NCBI RefSeq assembly: GCF_035999195.1
Contig: NZ_DASYGY010000009.1
Coordinates: 2,046,001 to 2,110,000, forward strand
Direction: 5' to 3'
DNA length: 64,000 bases
DNA from: Pseudoxanthomonas sp.
GTDB taxonomy: Bacteria; Pseudomonadota; Gammaproteobacteria; Xanthomonadales; Xanthomonadaceae
In this document: positions 24,269 to 32,809 of the stretch, piece by piece
Layout: every line of letters begins with the position of its first letter
How positions within the stretch are numbered: the stretch's first letter is position 1
Program-made: the position numbers and the translations under genes
Notes under the pieces: model-generated
Databases searched by the model: none
The model's input: only the letters and a program-made list of their open reading frames with translations
Told to the model about the DNA's origin: nothing

Positions 24269-25615
24269 TCAGCGTCGCTGCGGATCCGACGGCCCCCGCG
24301 CCGTCGCCGCCACCTTCTTCAATTCCGCCAGCGCCGCGGTGATCGGCGCGTCGCCCTCCAGCACGTCGCCCGGCACGTAGCCGGCCGCGCCCTCATCATC
24401 GCCGCGCAGGTGACCGGGCAACGTGGCTTCGGTGACGTACAGCTGGCCGTCCTGTTCCACCACCGAACCGGGCTTGCCGCCCGCCTCCGGCTTCACCACC
24501 ACGTCCGGCACGATGCCGCTGGCCTGGATCGACTTGCCGCTGGGCGTGTAATAGCGCGCCGTGGTCAGCTTGACCGAGTCGCCGTTGTCCAGCGGCAGCA
24601 CGGTCTGCACCGAGCCCTTGCCGAAGGTGCGACTGCCGACCACGCGGGCGCGGCCGTTGTCGCGCAGCGCGCCCGCCAGCACTTCCGAGGCGCTGGCGGA
24701 ACCGGCATCGACCAGCACCACCACCGGCGCGCCACCGAGGCGGTCGCCGGGCGTGGCATCGAACTTGGAATCGCTGATCGACAGGCGTCCGCGCGTACTG
24801 ACGATATTGCCCGTGTCGAGCAGGTCGTCGGCGATCTGCACGGCCGCCAGCAACAGGCCGCCGGGATTGCTGCGCAGGTCCAGCACCAGTCCGCGCAGCT
24901 TGCCGTTCTGCTGCAGCGTGTCGACCTGCTTCTGGAACTCGGCGGCGGTGTCGGTCTGGAACGCGCTGATGCGCACGTAGCCGTAACCGGGCTCGAGCAC
25001 GCGGCTGCGCACGCTGGCCACGCGGATGGTGTCGCGCACCAGGCTGACGTCGAACGGCTTGGGCGTGCCCTCGCGCACGATGGTCAGTACGATCCTGCTG
25101 CCCGGCGCACCGCGCAGCGGTTCCATGCCGTCCTGGGCGCTGATCGGCTTGCCGTCGATCGCGGTGATCAGGTCGCCGGACTTGATGCCGGCCCTGGCCG
25201 CCGGCGTGCCGTCGATCGGCGACACCACGAGCAGCGTGCGGTCGGGCTGCTGCATCAACTCCACGCCGATGCCTTCATAGGCGCCGTTGGCCTGCTCGTC
25301 GAAGGCTTCGGAATCGGCCTTGTCGAAATAGGTGCTGTGCGGATCCAGATCGAGCAGCAGGCCGCGGATGGCGGACTGCATCAGTTTCCTGTCCTCGACC
25401 GGCTCGACGTAGGCTTCCTTGACCGCATTGAACACCGCCACGTAACGGCGGATCTCCTCGAGCGGCACCTTGGGTGCGTTCTCGGCGGCATCCGGATCGT
25501 CGCTGGGCGCGACCACCGGCGGCGTCTCCGGCCGCGGTGCCTGCTGCTGCGCCTGCGCCGGCAGCGCGGCGAGCAGGGCGACGGTCAGGAGGGCCAGGGG
25601 AAGACGCTGCAGCAT
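24269..25615 (-). CDS. ctpA: S41 family carboxyl-terminal processing protease
   Basis: A 448-residue periplasmic serine protease with a signal peptide (to about AQA-QQ), a PDZ domain (about residues 115-200, GAYEGIGVEL to REGTPKPF) and the S41 catalytic core. The Ser308/Lys333 dyad lies in GSASASEVLAG and SRTFGKGSVQ with the family's 25-residue spacing. The partner EnvC gene is upstream in the same operon (gpmI-envC-ctpA). In related bacteria such CtpA proteases trim peptidoglycan hydrolases; that role is inferred here. The C-terminus is long and acidic before a basic end. Confidence 0.93.
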   Translation of the reverse strand: MLQRLPLALLTVALLAALPAQAQQQAPRPETPPVVAPSDDPDAAENAPKVPLEEIRRYVAVFNAVKEAYVEPVEDRKLMQSAIRGLLLDLDPHSTYFDKADSEAFDEQANGAYEGIGVELMQQPDRTLLVVSPIDGTPAARAGIKSGDLITAIDGKPISAQDGMEPLRGAPGSRIVLTIVREGTPKPFDVSLVRDTIRVASVRSRVLEPGYGYVRISAFQTDTAAEFQKQVDTLQQNGKLRGLVLDLRSNPGGLLLAAVQIADDLLDTGNIVSTRGRLSISDSKFDATPGDRLGGAPVVVLVDAGSASASEVLAGALRDNGRARVVGSRTFGKGSVQTVLPLDNGDSVKLTTARYYTPSGKSIQASGIVPDVVVKPEAGGKPGSVVEQDGQLYVTEATLPGHLRGDDEGAAGYVPGDVLEGDAPITAALAELKKVAATARGPSDPQRR

Positions 25616-25734
25616 GCGCGGAGCTCCGGATAGGGCGGACGATGGACACCGCGAACGCCCGCGGAGTTCATCCCGATTATGCGTGAAGGCGCGCGGACGG
25701 GATGTTCAAGCCGGGTTACGGCCGGCGACGCCGT

Positions 25735-26991
25735 TCATCGCCGCTGCAGCCACGAGGAAGGATCCACCGGCTGGCCGTTGCGACGCAGTTCGAAGTACAG
25801 CGCGGCCTGCCCCTGGCCACCGGACGTACCGACACGCGCGACCGCGTCACCACGCTTCACCCGGTCGCCGCTGTCCTTGAGCAGGCTGTCGTTGTGCGCG
25901 TAGAGGCTCATGTAGCCATTGCCGTGGTCGAGGATGAGGATCAGGCCGTAGCCGGTCATCCATTCGGAGAACACCACCGTGCCGTCGGCGACCGCGGTGA
26001 CCGGGGTCCCCGAGGGCGCGCCGATCAGCACGCCGGTACTGGCGCGCCCGTCCGGCAGGCGGCCACCGTAGCGCGCCAACAGATTGCCCGACACCGGCCA
26101 GCCCAGGCCGCCGACTTTCAGCGGTGGAGCGGATGCCACGGCGGGGCGCGGCGCCGGGGCGCGCGAGGTACGTGCGGCCGCACTGCCGCCCTCGCGCTTC
26201 TGTGCCGCCGCGGCGGCAGCGGCTTCGCGACGTGCGGCGGCACGACGTTCGGCTTCGGCACGCGCGGCGGCGGCGCGCAGGTTCGCCAACAGGCGTTCCA
26301 GCGAACGCGCATCCTGGCCCAGCGCCTTCTCCTTGCTCGCACGATCCTGGTACCGCTGGTCCAGGTCGGCCATCAAGCGGGCGCGCGCCTTGCGATCCTT
26401 CTCGAGTTGCGACACCTGCTGGCGCTGCTTCGTGCGCGCCGCATCCAGTTCGGCCTGGCGGGCGACGATGTCGCGCTCCACCTGGTCCAACGCGGCCAGC
26501 TCGGCATTGAGGGATTCGATGCGGCGCGCCTGGTCGCGCTGCACGTAGCGGTGGTAGGCGAGCAGGCGGTTGGCATCGGCCACGCGATCCTGCGACAGCA
26601 GCACCTTCAGCGGTGCATCGTCGCCGCGCTGGTAGGCCGCGCGGACCAGTCCCGCCAGCTGAGCGCGCTGGGTCGCCTGGCGGGCCCGCATCGCGTCGCG
26701 CTTGCGCTGCAGGTCTTCCAGGGCGGCGGCTTCGCGGCGCAGCGCCGCCTCGGTCTCGGCCAGCGAGCGCGTGGTACGGCCGACCTGTTCGTCGGCTTCG
26801 CGCAACTGGCGCGAGGCGGCGCCGCGCTCGCCTTCCAGCTTGCGGCGTTCCTGGGCGATCGACTTCAGCTCGCTGCGCACGCGCTGCAGCTTCTGCTCGG
26901 CCTCGCGCGGGGACTGCGCCGGGGCCGGCGCGACCAGCGTCAGCCCCGTGAGCAGGAGCACGCCGCATGCGAGCCGGTTGCGATGCGGCAT
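25735..26991 (-). CDS. envC: Murein hydrolase activator EnvC
   Basis: A 418-residue periplasmic protein: signal peptide (to APAPA-QS), a long coiled coil (about residues 28-255) rich in Arg, Gln and Glu with a KR-Ala-rich linker, and a C-terminal LytM/M23 domain. That domain is catalytically degenerate: the metal site HxGxD is replaced by STGVLIGAPSG, and the HxH motif by LYFELRRNG. This fits EnvC, which activates the AmiA/AmiB amidases at the septum instead of cutting itself. Its ATG overlaps the gpmI stop by one base, so the two are coupled. Confidence 0.94.
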   Translation of the reverse strand: MPHRNRLACGVLLLTGLTLVAPAPAQSPREAEQKLQRVRSELKSIAQERRKLEGERGAASRQLREADEQVGRTTRSLAETEAALRREAAALEDLQRKRDAMRARQATQRAQLAGLVRAAYQRGDDAPLKVLLSQDRVADANRLLAYHRYVQRDQARRIESLNAELAALDQVERDIVARQAELDAARTKQRQQVSQLEKDRKARARLMADLDQRYQDRASKEKALGQDARSLERLLANLRAAAARAEAERRAAARREAAAAAAAQKREGGSAAARTSRAPAPRPAVASAPPLKVGGLGWPVSGNLLARYGGRLPDGRASTGVLIGAPSGTPVTAVADGTVVFSEWMTGYGLILILDHGNGYMSLYAHNDSLLKDSGDRVKRGDAVARVGTSGGQGQAALYFELRRNGQPVDPSSWLQRR

Positions 26992-28547
26992 CAGGCGTCG
27001 ATCAGGCTGCGACCGCTCATCTCGGCCGGCTGCGGCAGGCCGAGCAGCTGCAGCAGCGTCGGCGCGACATCGCGCAGCGCGCCGCCGCTGCGCAGCGTGG
27101 CGGCCGGTGCGCCTTCCGGCTGCACCAGCATCAGCGGCACCGGACCGACCGTATGCGCGGTATGCGGCTGGCCGGTGGCGGGGTCGCGCATCATTTCCAG
27201 GTTGCCGTGGTCGGCGGTGATGATCATCGCGCCGCCCGCCTGGCGCACGGCGGCGTCGATCGCGCCCACGGCCTTGTCCACCGCCTGCGCGGCCAGGATC
27301 GCGGCCTGCAGGTCGCCGCTGTGGCCGACCATGTCCGGGTTGGCGATGTTGCAGACGATCGCGTCGAAGCGGCCCGAGCCGATGGCATCGACCAGCTTCT
27401 CGGTCAGCTCCGGGCAGCTCATCTCCGGCTGCAGGTCGTAGGTGGCGACCTGGGGGCTGGGGATCAGGATGCGCTCCTCGCCGGCGAACACGTCCTCGCG
27501 TCCACCGCTGAAGAAGAACGTCACGTGCGCGTACTTCTCCGTCTCCGCGATGCGCAACTGGGCCAGGCCGGCCTCGGCCAGCAGCTCGCCGAAGGTACGG
27601 CGCAGATCGTCGGGCGCGAATGCCACCGGCGCCGGCAGCTTGGCGTCGTATTCGGTCAGGCAGACGAAACGCGCGAGCGCAGGGACGCGACGGTCGAAGC
27701 CGTCGAACGCCGGCGACACGAACGCCGCCGTCAGCTGGCGCGCGCGGTCGGCGCGGAAGTTCATGAAGACCACCGCGTCGCCGTCGGCCATCGGCTGCGC
27801 GCCGTCGATGACGGTGGGCAGCACGAATTCGTCGTTCTCGCCGCGCGCGTACGCCGCGTCCAGCGCGGCGATGCCGCTGGCGGCATGGTGCTCGCTCTTC
27901 GCCTCAACCATCGCATCCCAGGCCAGCCGCACGCGATCCCAGCGCTTGTCGCGATCCATCGCGTAGTAGCGCCCGCTGACCGAGGCGATATGCGCGTTGC
28001 CGAGCTTCGTGCACAGGTTCTGGAGCGCACGCAGGCTGGGCTCGGCCGACTTCGGCGGTGTATCGCGGCCGTCGAGGAAGGCATGCACCGCCACGCGCGG
28101 CACGCCCTGGCGCCTGGCGAGTTCCAGCATCGCGAAGAGGTGCAGCTCATGGCTGTGCACGCCGCCGGGCGACAGCAGGCCGAACACGTGCAGGGTCTTG
28201 CCGTCGGCCCTGGCGGCGTCGCACGCGGCGACCAGTTCGGCGTTGGCGTAGAAGCTGCCGTCCTCGATGGCGGCGTCGATGCGGGTCAGGTCCTGGTAGA
28301 CGATGCGGCCCGCGCCGAGATTCATGTGTCCGACTTCGGAGTTGCCCATCTGCCCGTCGGGCAGGCCCACGTGGCGGCCTTCGGTGTGGATCAGCGTGTG
28401 CGGCGCAGTGGCCAGCAGACGGCGCCAGTTCGGCAGGTCGGCCTGCGCCAGCGCGTTGTCGGTGGGGTCTTCGCGATGCCCCCAGCCATCCAGGATCAGC
28501 AGCACGACGGGCTTGGGACGCTTCACGGACGCAGGGGATGCGGACAC
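26991..28547 (-). CDS. gpmI: 2,3-bisphosphoglycerate-independent phosphoglycerate mutase
   Basis: A 518-residue, two-manganese enzyme interconverting 3- and 2-phosphoglycerate in glycolysis. The alkaline-phosphatase-like metal sites are visible as LILDGWGHRE, the catalytic serine segment MGNSEVGHMNLGAGR, NIANPDMVGHSGD and ITADHGNLEMM. It starts with GTG at 28547; another in-frame GTG seven codons on (before KRPKPVVLL) is possible. A TACAAT box at 28580-28585 on the minus strand could be its -10. It heads the gpmI-envC-ctpA operon, an arrangement common in gammaproteobacteria, and is divergent from the VNGSI-repeat gene. Confidence 0.97.
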   Translation of the reverse strand: MSASPASVKRPKPVVLLILDGWGHREDPTDNALAQADLPNWRRLLATAPHTLIHTEGRHVGLPDGQMGNSEVGHMNLGAGRIVYQDLTRIDAAIEDGSFYANAELVAACDAARADGKTLHVFGLLSPGGVHSHELHLFAMLELARRQGVPRVAVHAFLDGRDTPPKSAEPSLRALQNLCTKLGNAHIASVSGRYYAMDRDKRWDRVRLAWDAMVEAKSEHHAASGIAALDAAYARGENDEFVLPTVIDGAQPMADGDAVVFMNFRADRARQLTAAFVSPAFDGFDRRVPALARFVCLTEYDAKLPAPVAFAPDDLRRTFGELLAEAGLAQLRIAETEKYAHVTFFFSGGREDVFAGEERILIPSPQVATYDLQPEMSCPELTEKLVDAIGSGRFDAIVCNIANPDMVGHSGDLQAAILAAQAVDKAVGAIDAAVRQAGGAMIITADHGNLEMMRDPATGQPHTAHTVGPVPLMLVQPEGAPAATLRSGGALRDVAPTLLQLLGLPQPAEMSGRSLIDA

Positions 28548-28682
28548 GGCAGGATTCCAGTGACTTCAGGCAGGTGACGATTGTAGCGAAGCATGGTGCC
28601 ATCCTTGTCCGCACGCCGGCGTTTAAACCCTCTTCCGCACCGGCGCATCAGACCGATACGAGACCACCCGAGAGGCAACCCC

Positions 28683-29342
28683 ATGATCCGTCCCCGTACC
28701 GCGCTGCTGCTGACCCTGGCCCTGGCCACCACGCCTGCCCTGGCCCAGCAGGAAATCTCCAAGGTCAACGGCAGCATCACCGCCGAGGCCGGCCAGGCCT
28801 ATGGCGACCTGGACACCGTCAACGGCAGCATCCGCATCGCCGACGGCGCCACCGCCGAAGACGCCAGCACCGTCAACGGCAGCATCAACGTCGGCGACAA
28901 GGCACGCGTCGATTCGCTGGAGACCGTCAACGGCTCCATCCGCGTCGGCAAGGACGTGCAGGTCCGCAAGGACGTGGAAACCGTCAACGGCAGCATCTTC
29001 ACCGACCGCGGCACCACCGTCGGCGGCGGCATCGAGACCGTCAACGGCGCCATCGGCCTGGTCGCCACCCAGCTGGCCGGCGGCATCGAAACGGTCAACG
29101 GCGACATCACCGTGGGCATCGGCTCGCAGGTAAAGGGCGGCATCAAGGTCGAGAAGCCGCAGGGCTGGAGCCTCAAGCCCAAGCGCGACCCGCGCATCAT
29201 CATCGGACCGAACGCCGTGGTCGAAGGCCCGCTGGTGTTCGAGCGCCCGGTCACCCTGTACGTGCACACCAGCGCGAAGATCGGCCCGGTGACCGGCGCC
29301 ACCGCCAAGCCGTACAGCACCGATACCGCACCGGCCGAATAA
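28683..29342 (+). CDS. Secreted VNGSI-repeat protein, predicted beta-solenoid
   Basis: A 219-residue exported protein (signal peptide to ALA-QQ) not assigned to a known function. Residues about 25-150 consist of seven tandem copies of an 18-19-residue repeat that begins (T/K)VNG(S/A/D)I and ends around a DLE, DVE or GIE triplet. The regular spacing predicts a short right-handed beta-helix with the VNG asparagine stack at a turn. A non-repeat tail (WSLKPKRDPRIIIGP, EGPLVFERPVTLYVH) follows. Distant similarity to DUF4097 or bactofilin-type solenoids is possible. ATG 28683 has GAGGCAACC upstream. It stands alone, divergent from gpmI. Confidence 0.8.
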   Translation: MIRPRTALLLTLALATTPALAQQEISKVNGSITAEAGQAYGDLDTVNGSIRIADGATAEDASTVNGSINVGDKARVDSLETVNGSIRVGKDVQVRKDVETVNGSIFTDRGTTVGGGIETVNGAIGLVATQLAGGIETVNGDITVGIGSQVKGGIKVEKPQGWSLKPKRDPRIIIGPNAVVEGPLVFERPVTLYVHTSAKIGPVTGATAKPYSTDTAPAE

Positions 29343-29352
29343 GCCTTTCTGC

Positions 29353-29376
29353 CCCTCCCCCGCTCGCGGGGGAGGG
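29353..29376. other. GC-rich hairpin after the VNGSI gene
   Basis: CCCTCCCCCG (29353-29362) pairs perfectly with CGGGGGAGGG (29367-29376) over a CTCG loop, 11 bp past the stop. There is no T-run on either strand, so it may stabilise the message end rather than terminate by itself. Confidence 0.55.
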
Positions 29377-29457
29377 TTGGGATGGGGGCGCTGTTCGCGC
29401 AAAGCCGGACTCCCCCGTTACCGCTAGAATCGGGATTCCGTCCGTTGAGGAATCCCG

Positions 29458-31164
29458 ATGTCCCGCAAGTTGATGCTGGTGCTCGCCACCGCCGCCGCGC
29501 TGGCCGCGTGCAAGCGCGAGCCCGAGACCCCTGCCGTCGCGCCCGACGCCGCCACCCTGCCCGCCGCGGCGCATGCCTTCACCGCCGACATCACCGAAGG
29601 CGATTTCGCCGAGATGGTGAACACGCTGGCCTCGGACGAGTTCGAAGGCCGCGCCCCCGGTTCGGTCGGCGAGGAGAAGACCGCCGCCTACCTGGAAGCG
29701 CAGATGAAGCGCATCGGCCTGCAGCCGGGCAACAACGGCAGCTACTTCCAGGACGTGCCGATGGTGGAAACCACCGCCGACGAGGCCGCGACCACGCTGT
29801 CGCTGACCACGTCCGCCGGCAAGCGCGACCTGAAGTTCGGCACCGATTACGTCATCGGCACCCGTACCGGCCAGACCGAAGTCAAGCTGGATGCCAGCGA
29901 CCTGGTCTTCGTCGGCTACGGCGTCGATGCGCCGGAGCAGCAGTGGAACGACTACGCCGGCCAGGACTGGACCGGCAAGACCGTGGTGATGTTCGTCAAC
30001 GACCCGGGCTTCCACGCCAAGGACGAAACCCTGTTCGGCGGCAACCGCATGACCTACTACGGCCGCTGGACATACAAGTTCGAGGAAGCCGCACGCAAGG
30101 GCGCCGCTGCCGCCCTGATCGTGCACGACACCGCCGGCGCCAGCTACGGCTGGGACGTGGTGAAGAACTCCTGGTCCGGCGCGCAGTACGACCTGCCGGC
30201 CAAGGACGACCCGGAGAAGCGCATCCCGCTGCAGGGCTGGCTGAGCGCCGAGGCCGCGAAGCAGCTGTTCGCCGATGCCGGTCTCGATCTCGAGGCCGCC
30301 TACGCCAGCGCCGGCAAGCGCGGCTTCAAGCCGGTACCGTTGAAGGCGCAGCTGTCCGCCGCGGTGAAGAGCACCATCACCGAGAAGACCTCGCGCAACG
30401 TCATCGGCGTGCTGCCCGGCGCCAGCAAGCCGGACGAGGCCGTACTGTACATGGCGCACTGGGACCACCTGGGCAAGCATGAAGGCGAAGAGGGCGACAA
30501 CATCTACAACGGTGCCGTCGACAACGCCACCGGCGTGGCCGGCATCCTGGAGATCGCCGAAGCCTTCGCGCACCAGGATCCGAAGCCGGCGCGCTCGGTG
30601 GTGTTCGTGGCGGTGACGCTGGAAGAGTCCGGCCTGCTCGGTTCCAAGTACTACGTCGCGCACCCGACCTTCCCGCTCGACAAGATCGCCGGCGTCATCA
30701 ACCTCGACGCGATGAGCGTGGGCGGCAAGTCGCGCGACTTCGTCGTCACCGGCAAGGGCAACTCGCAGCTGGAAGACATGCTGAAGGTCTATGCCGACCA
30801 GCAGGGCCGCGTGCTCGCCGAGGAAGGCAACCCGGCCGGCGGCTACTATTTCCGCAGCGACCACTTCAACTTCGCCAAGGCCGGTGTGCCGGCGCTGTAC
30901 GCCAAGGGCGGCAACGACCTGCTCGACGGCGGCGTTGAGGCGGGCAAGGCGGCGAGCGAGGAGTACGCCAAGCGCTACCACCAGGCCAGCGACGAAGTGC
31001 ACGACGGCTGGAAGCTGGACGGCGTGGTGCAGGACCTGCAGGCGCTGTACGGCGTGGGCAAGGACCTGGCGGTCGAGAACACGTGGCCGAACTGGTACGA
31101 CGGCAACCCGTTCAAGGCCGCGCGCGACGCGATGATGAAGAAGGCGGAGCCGGCGAAGCAGTAA
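29458..31164 (+). CDS. M28 family zinc aminopeptidase lipoprotein
   Basis: A 568-residue exported metallopeptidase. A lipobox (LAAC, Cys near residue 18) predicts a lipid-anchored protein. A PA domain insertion (about residues 140-270) precedes the M28 catalytic core with the usual di-zinc ligands and acid/base: AHWDHLG, GAVDNATG, TLEESGLLGS, VINLDAMSV and FRSDHFNFA. It would release N-terminal amino acids from peptides in the envelope. A TAGAAT box at 29434 lies about 24 bp before the ATG. The gene has a strong terminator and no close operon partner. Confidence 0.93.
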   Translation: MSRKLMLVLATAAALAACKREPETPAVAPDAATLPAAAHAFTADITEGDFAEMVNTLASDEFEGRAPGSVGEEKTAAYLEAQMKRIGLQPGNNGSYFQDVPMVETTADEAATTLSLTTSAGKRDLKFGTDYVIGTRTGQTEVKLDASDLVFVGYGVDAPEQQWNDYAGQDWTGKTVVMFVNDPGFHAKDETLFGGNRMTYYGRWTYKFEEAARKGAAAALIVHDTAGASYGWDVVKNSWSGAQYDLPAKDDPEKRIPLQGWLSAEAAKQLFADAGLDLEAAYASAGKRGFKPVPLKAQLSAAVKSTITEKTSRNVIGVLPGASKPDEAVLYMAHWDHLGKHEGEEGDNIYNGAVDNATGVAGILEIAEAFAHQDPKPARSVVFVAVTLEESGLLGSKYYVAHPTFPLDKIAGVINLDAMSVGGKSRDFVVTGKGNSQLEDMLKVYADQQGRVLAEEGNPAGGYYFRSDHFNFAKAGVPALYAKGGNDLLDGGVEAGKAASEEYAKRYHQASDEVHDGWKLDGVVQDLQALYGVGKDLAVENTWPNWYDGNPFKAARDAMMKKAEPAKQ

Positions 31165-31190
31165 TCCGGCTACCGTGATGCGATACGAAG

Positions 31191-31217
31191 ACGGCGCCGC
31201 AGGGCGCCGTTTTCTTT
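31191..31217 (+). terminator. Rho-independent terminator of the M28 peptidase gene
   Basis: ACGGCGCC (31191-31198) pairs with GGCGCCGT (31203-31210) across GCAG, followed by TTTTCTTT, 27 bp past the stop. Confidence 0.9.
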
Positions 31218-31251
31218 GCCCCACTCCCGCGATCAGCCGGTGAGCTCTCTT

Positions 31252-31315
31252 GTTGGACCGACGTAAGTCGCGATGAGGCTTTACCGATGCGCCCATCGCG
31301 ACTTACGTCGCTCCC
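31252..31315. repeat. GAGCGACGT-family inverted repeat, short form, degenerate left end
   Basis: CGACGTAAGTCGCGATG on the left pairs with CATCGCGACTTACGTCG on the right (31294-31310). The left outer end (TGTTGGAC) has diverged. This is the one copy lying between genes in the same direction; the rest of 31218-31428 shows nothing else. Confidence 0.8.
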
Positions 31316-31428
31316 ACGCCCTACTTCCGCCATCCCTCACACCCACCCCGGCGCCCGGGGAGGGAGACCTCCCATGGACGCCCACCCGCCCCACGCACTA
31401 GGCTTCGCCATCCTCGGAGGGAAACGTC

Positions 31429-31821
31429 ATGTCGATCGCTTACTGGTGCATCCTGATCACCGCCCTGCTGCCGTACCTGTGGGTCTTCATCGCCAAGCGT
31501 TCGGGCGAGCGCTACAACAACCGCAACCCGCGCGCGTGGATGGCCAAGCAGGACGGCAACTACAAGGTGCAGCGCGCCAACGCCGCGCACCTCAACGGCT
31601 TCGAGGCGTTCCCCGCCTTTGTCGCCGGCGTGCTGATGGCACAGTTGGCCGGCGTGCCGGCCGACACCATTACCCCGCTCGCCATCGCCTTCGTGGTGGC
31701 ACGCGTGCTGCATGGCGTGTTCTACCTGGCCGACAAGCAGTCGCTGCGCAGCCTCGTCTGGCTGCTCGGCATGCTGTGCGCCGTGGCCCTGATGGTGCTG
31801 GCGGCGATGCGGGTGGCCTGA
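31429..31821 (+). CDS. MAPEG family membrane protein
   Basis: A 130-residue protein with four hydrophobic helices, fitting the MAPEG family (membrane-associated proteins in eicosanoid and glutathione metabolism). Typical marks are NPRAWMAKQDGNYKVQRANAAHLNGFEAFPAFV at the end of helix 1 into helix 2, and the later ARVLHGVFYLADKQSLRS. Bacterial members are glutathione-binding or of unknown activity. A good GGAGGG ribosome site lies just upstream of ATG 31429. It is convergent with truC across a long inverted repeat. Confidence 0.92.
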   Translation: MSIAYWCILITALLPYLWVFIAKRSGERYNNRNPRAWMAKQDGNYKVQRANAAHLNGFEAFPAFVAGVLMAQLAGVPADTITPLAIAFVVARVLHGVFYLADKQSLRSLVWLLGMLCAVALMVLAAMRVA

Positions 31822-31843
31822 CGTTGCGGGTTGGTTGTTCGTT

Positions 31844-31982
31844 GTAGGAGCGATGTCAGTCGCGACCACACGCCTTGGCAGCTACTGGCGTTTCAGCGCG
31901 AGGACACACGCCGATACTGCTGCCCCTGGATCCCACGATCCAGGCATTTCGTTTCTGCGGTCGCGACTGACGTCGCTCCTAC
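31844..31982. repeat. GAGCGACGT-family inverted repeat, long form
   Basis: 24-bp arms at 31844-31867 and 31959-31982, one mismatch, with a 91-base interior unlike that of the copy at 6127. Placed between the convergent MAPEG and truC genes. Confidence 0.9.
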
Positions 31983-31998
31983 AGACAGCACAGCCGCG

Positions 31999-32727
31999 TC
32001 AGCGCAGATCGGCTTCCCACCCGAACAGCGCATACGCCTTGCGGAACTCCGCATCCAGCGGCGCCACCGCCTCGATGCGCTCGCCGGTCGACGGATGCGG
32101 GAACGACAGCCGCACCGCGTGCAGCAGCATGCGGTGCACGCCGTGCATGCGGAAATGGCGATTGTGGCGACCGTCGCCGTGGCTGGTGTCGCCGATCAGG
32201 TGATGGAAGGCGTGTTTGAGATGTCGCCGGATCTGGCGGAAGCGGCCGGTCTCCGGCTGGCAGCGCAGCAGCGCATAGCGTGAGGTCTCGAAATCGCCCG
32301 ACGGCAACGGCAGCTCGCCGGTCGCCAGCCGCACGAAGCGGGTCAGCGCGGGCTTCTTCTCCGGCTTGCCCGGACCACCGTCGATGGCGTGGTCCACGAT
32401 GAAATCCGGCTCCGGCCAGCCCCGGCACACGGCCAGGTAGTCCTTCTCCACCTCGCGCGACATCAGCACCTTGCCCAGCGTCGAGGCGCTGTCCCGGTCG
32501 AAGGCGACCAGCAGGCAGCCGCTGGTGGCGCGGTCGAGCCGGTGGATCAGGAAGATCGGTTTGCCGAACTGCACGCGCAGGCGGTCGGCGACGAAGTCCG
32601 TCTCGCCGCGCGCCAGCTTGCTGTCGTGCGCCATCACGCCTGCGGGCTTGTTGACCACCGCGATCTGCGCATCGGCGTACAGCACGGGCAATGCGCCGTC
32701 GTCGATCGTCGTCTCACCGTAATCCAT
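31999..32727 (-). CDS. truC: tRNA pseudouridine(65) synthase TruC
   Basis: A 242-residue RluA-family pseudouridine synthase. The catalytic Asp lies in HRLDRATSGCLLVAF. The C-terminal segment RQIRRHLKHAFHHLIGDTSHGD is typical of TruC, which modifies U65 in tRNA, rather than of the rRNA enzymes. The length also fits TruC (E. coli 260). There is no S4 domain. ATG 32727 has a strong GGGAGGG site upstream; the open frame before it is antisense of the M16 gene. It is divergent from the M16 peptidase with 82 bp between the start codons. Confidence 0.9.
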   Translation of the reverse strand: MDYGETTIDDGALPVLYADAQIAVVNKPAGVMAHDSKLARGETDFVADRLRVQFGKPIFLIHRLDRATSGCLLVAFDRDSASTLGKVLMSREVEKDYLAVCRGWPEPDFIVDHAIDGGPGKPEKKPALTRFVRLATGELPLPSGDFETSRYALLRCQPETGRFRQIRRHLKHAFHHLIGDTSHGDGRHNRHFRMHGVHRMLLHAVRLSFPHPSTGERIEAVAPLDAEFRKAYALFGWEADLR

Positions 32728-32809
32728 GAATCTACGTCCCTCCCGAATCTGCGAAACTCGTGCCACGCCGCCGGCGATGGACGCCCGCGGCCGTGATGGA
32801 GGATTCTGG

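Noticed and set aside
25735..26991. EnvC considered as an active M23 endopeptidase
   Set aside because: The zinc ligands of both M23 motifs are missing, so it should activate amidases rather than cut.
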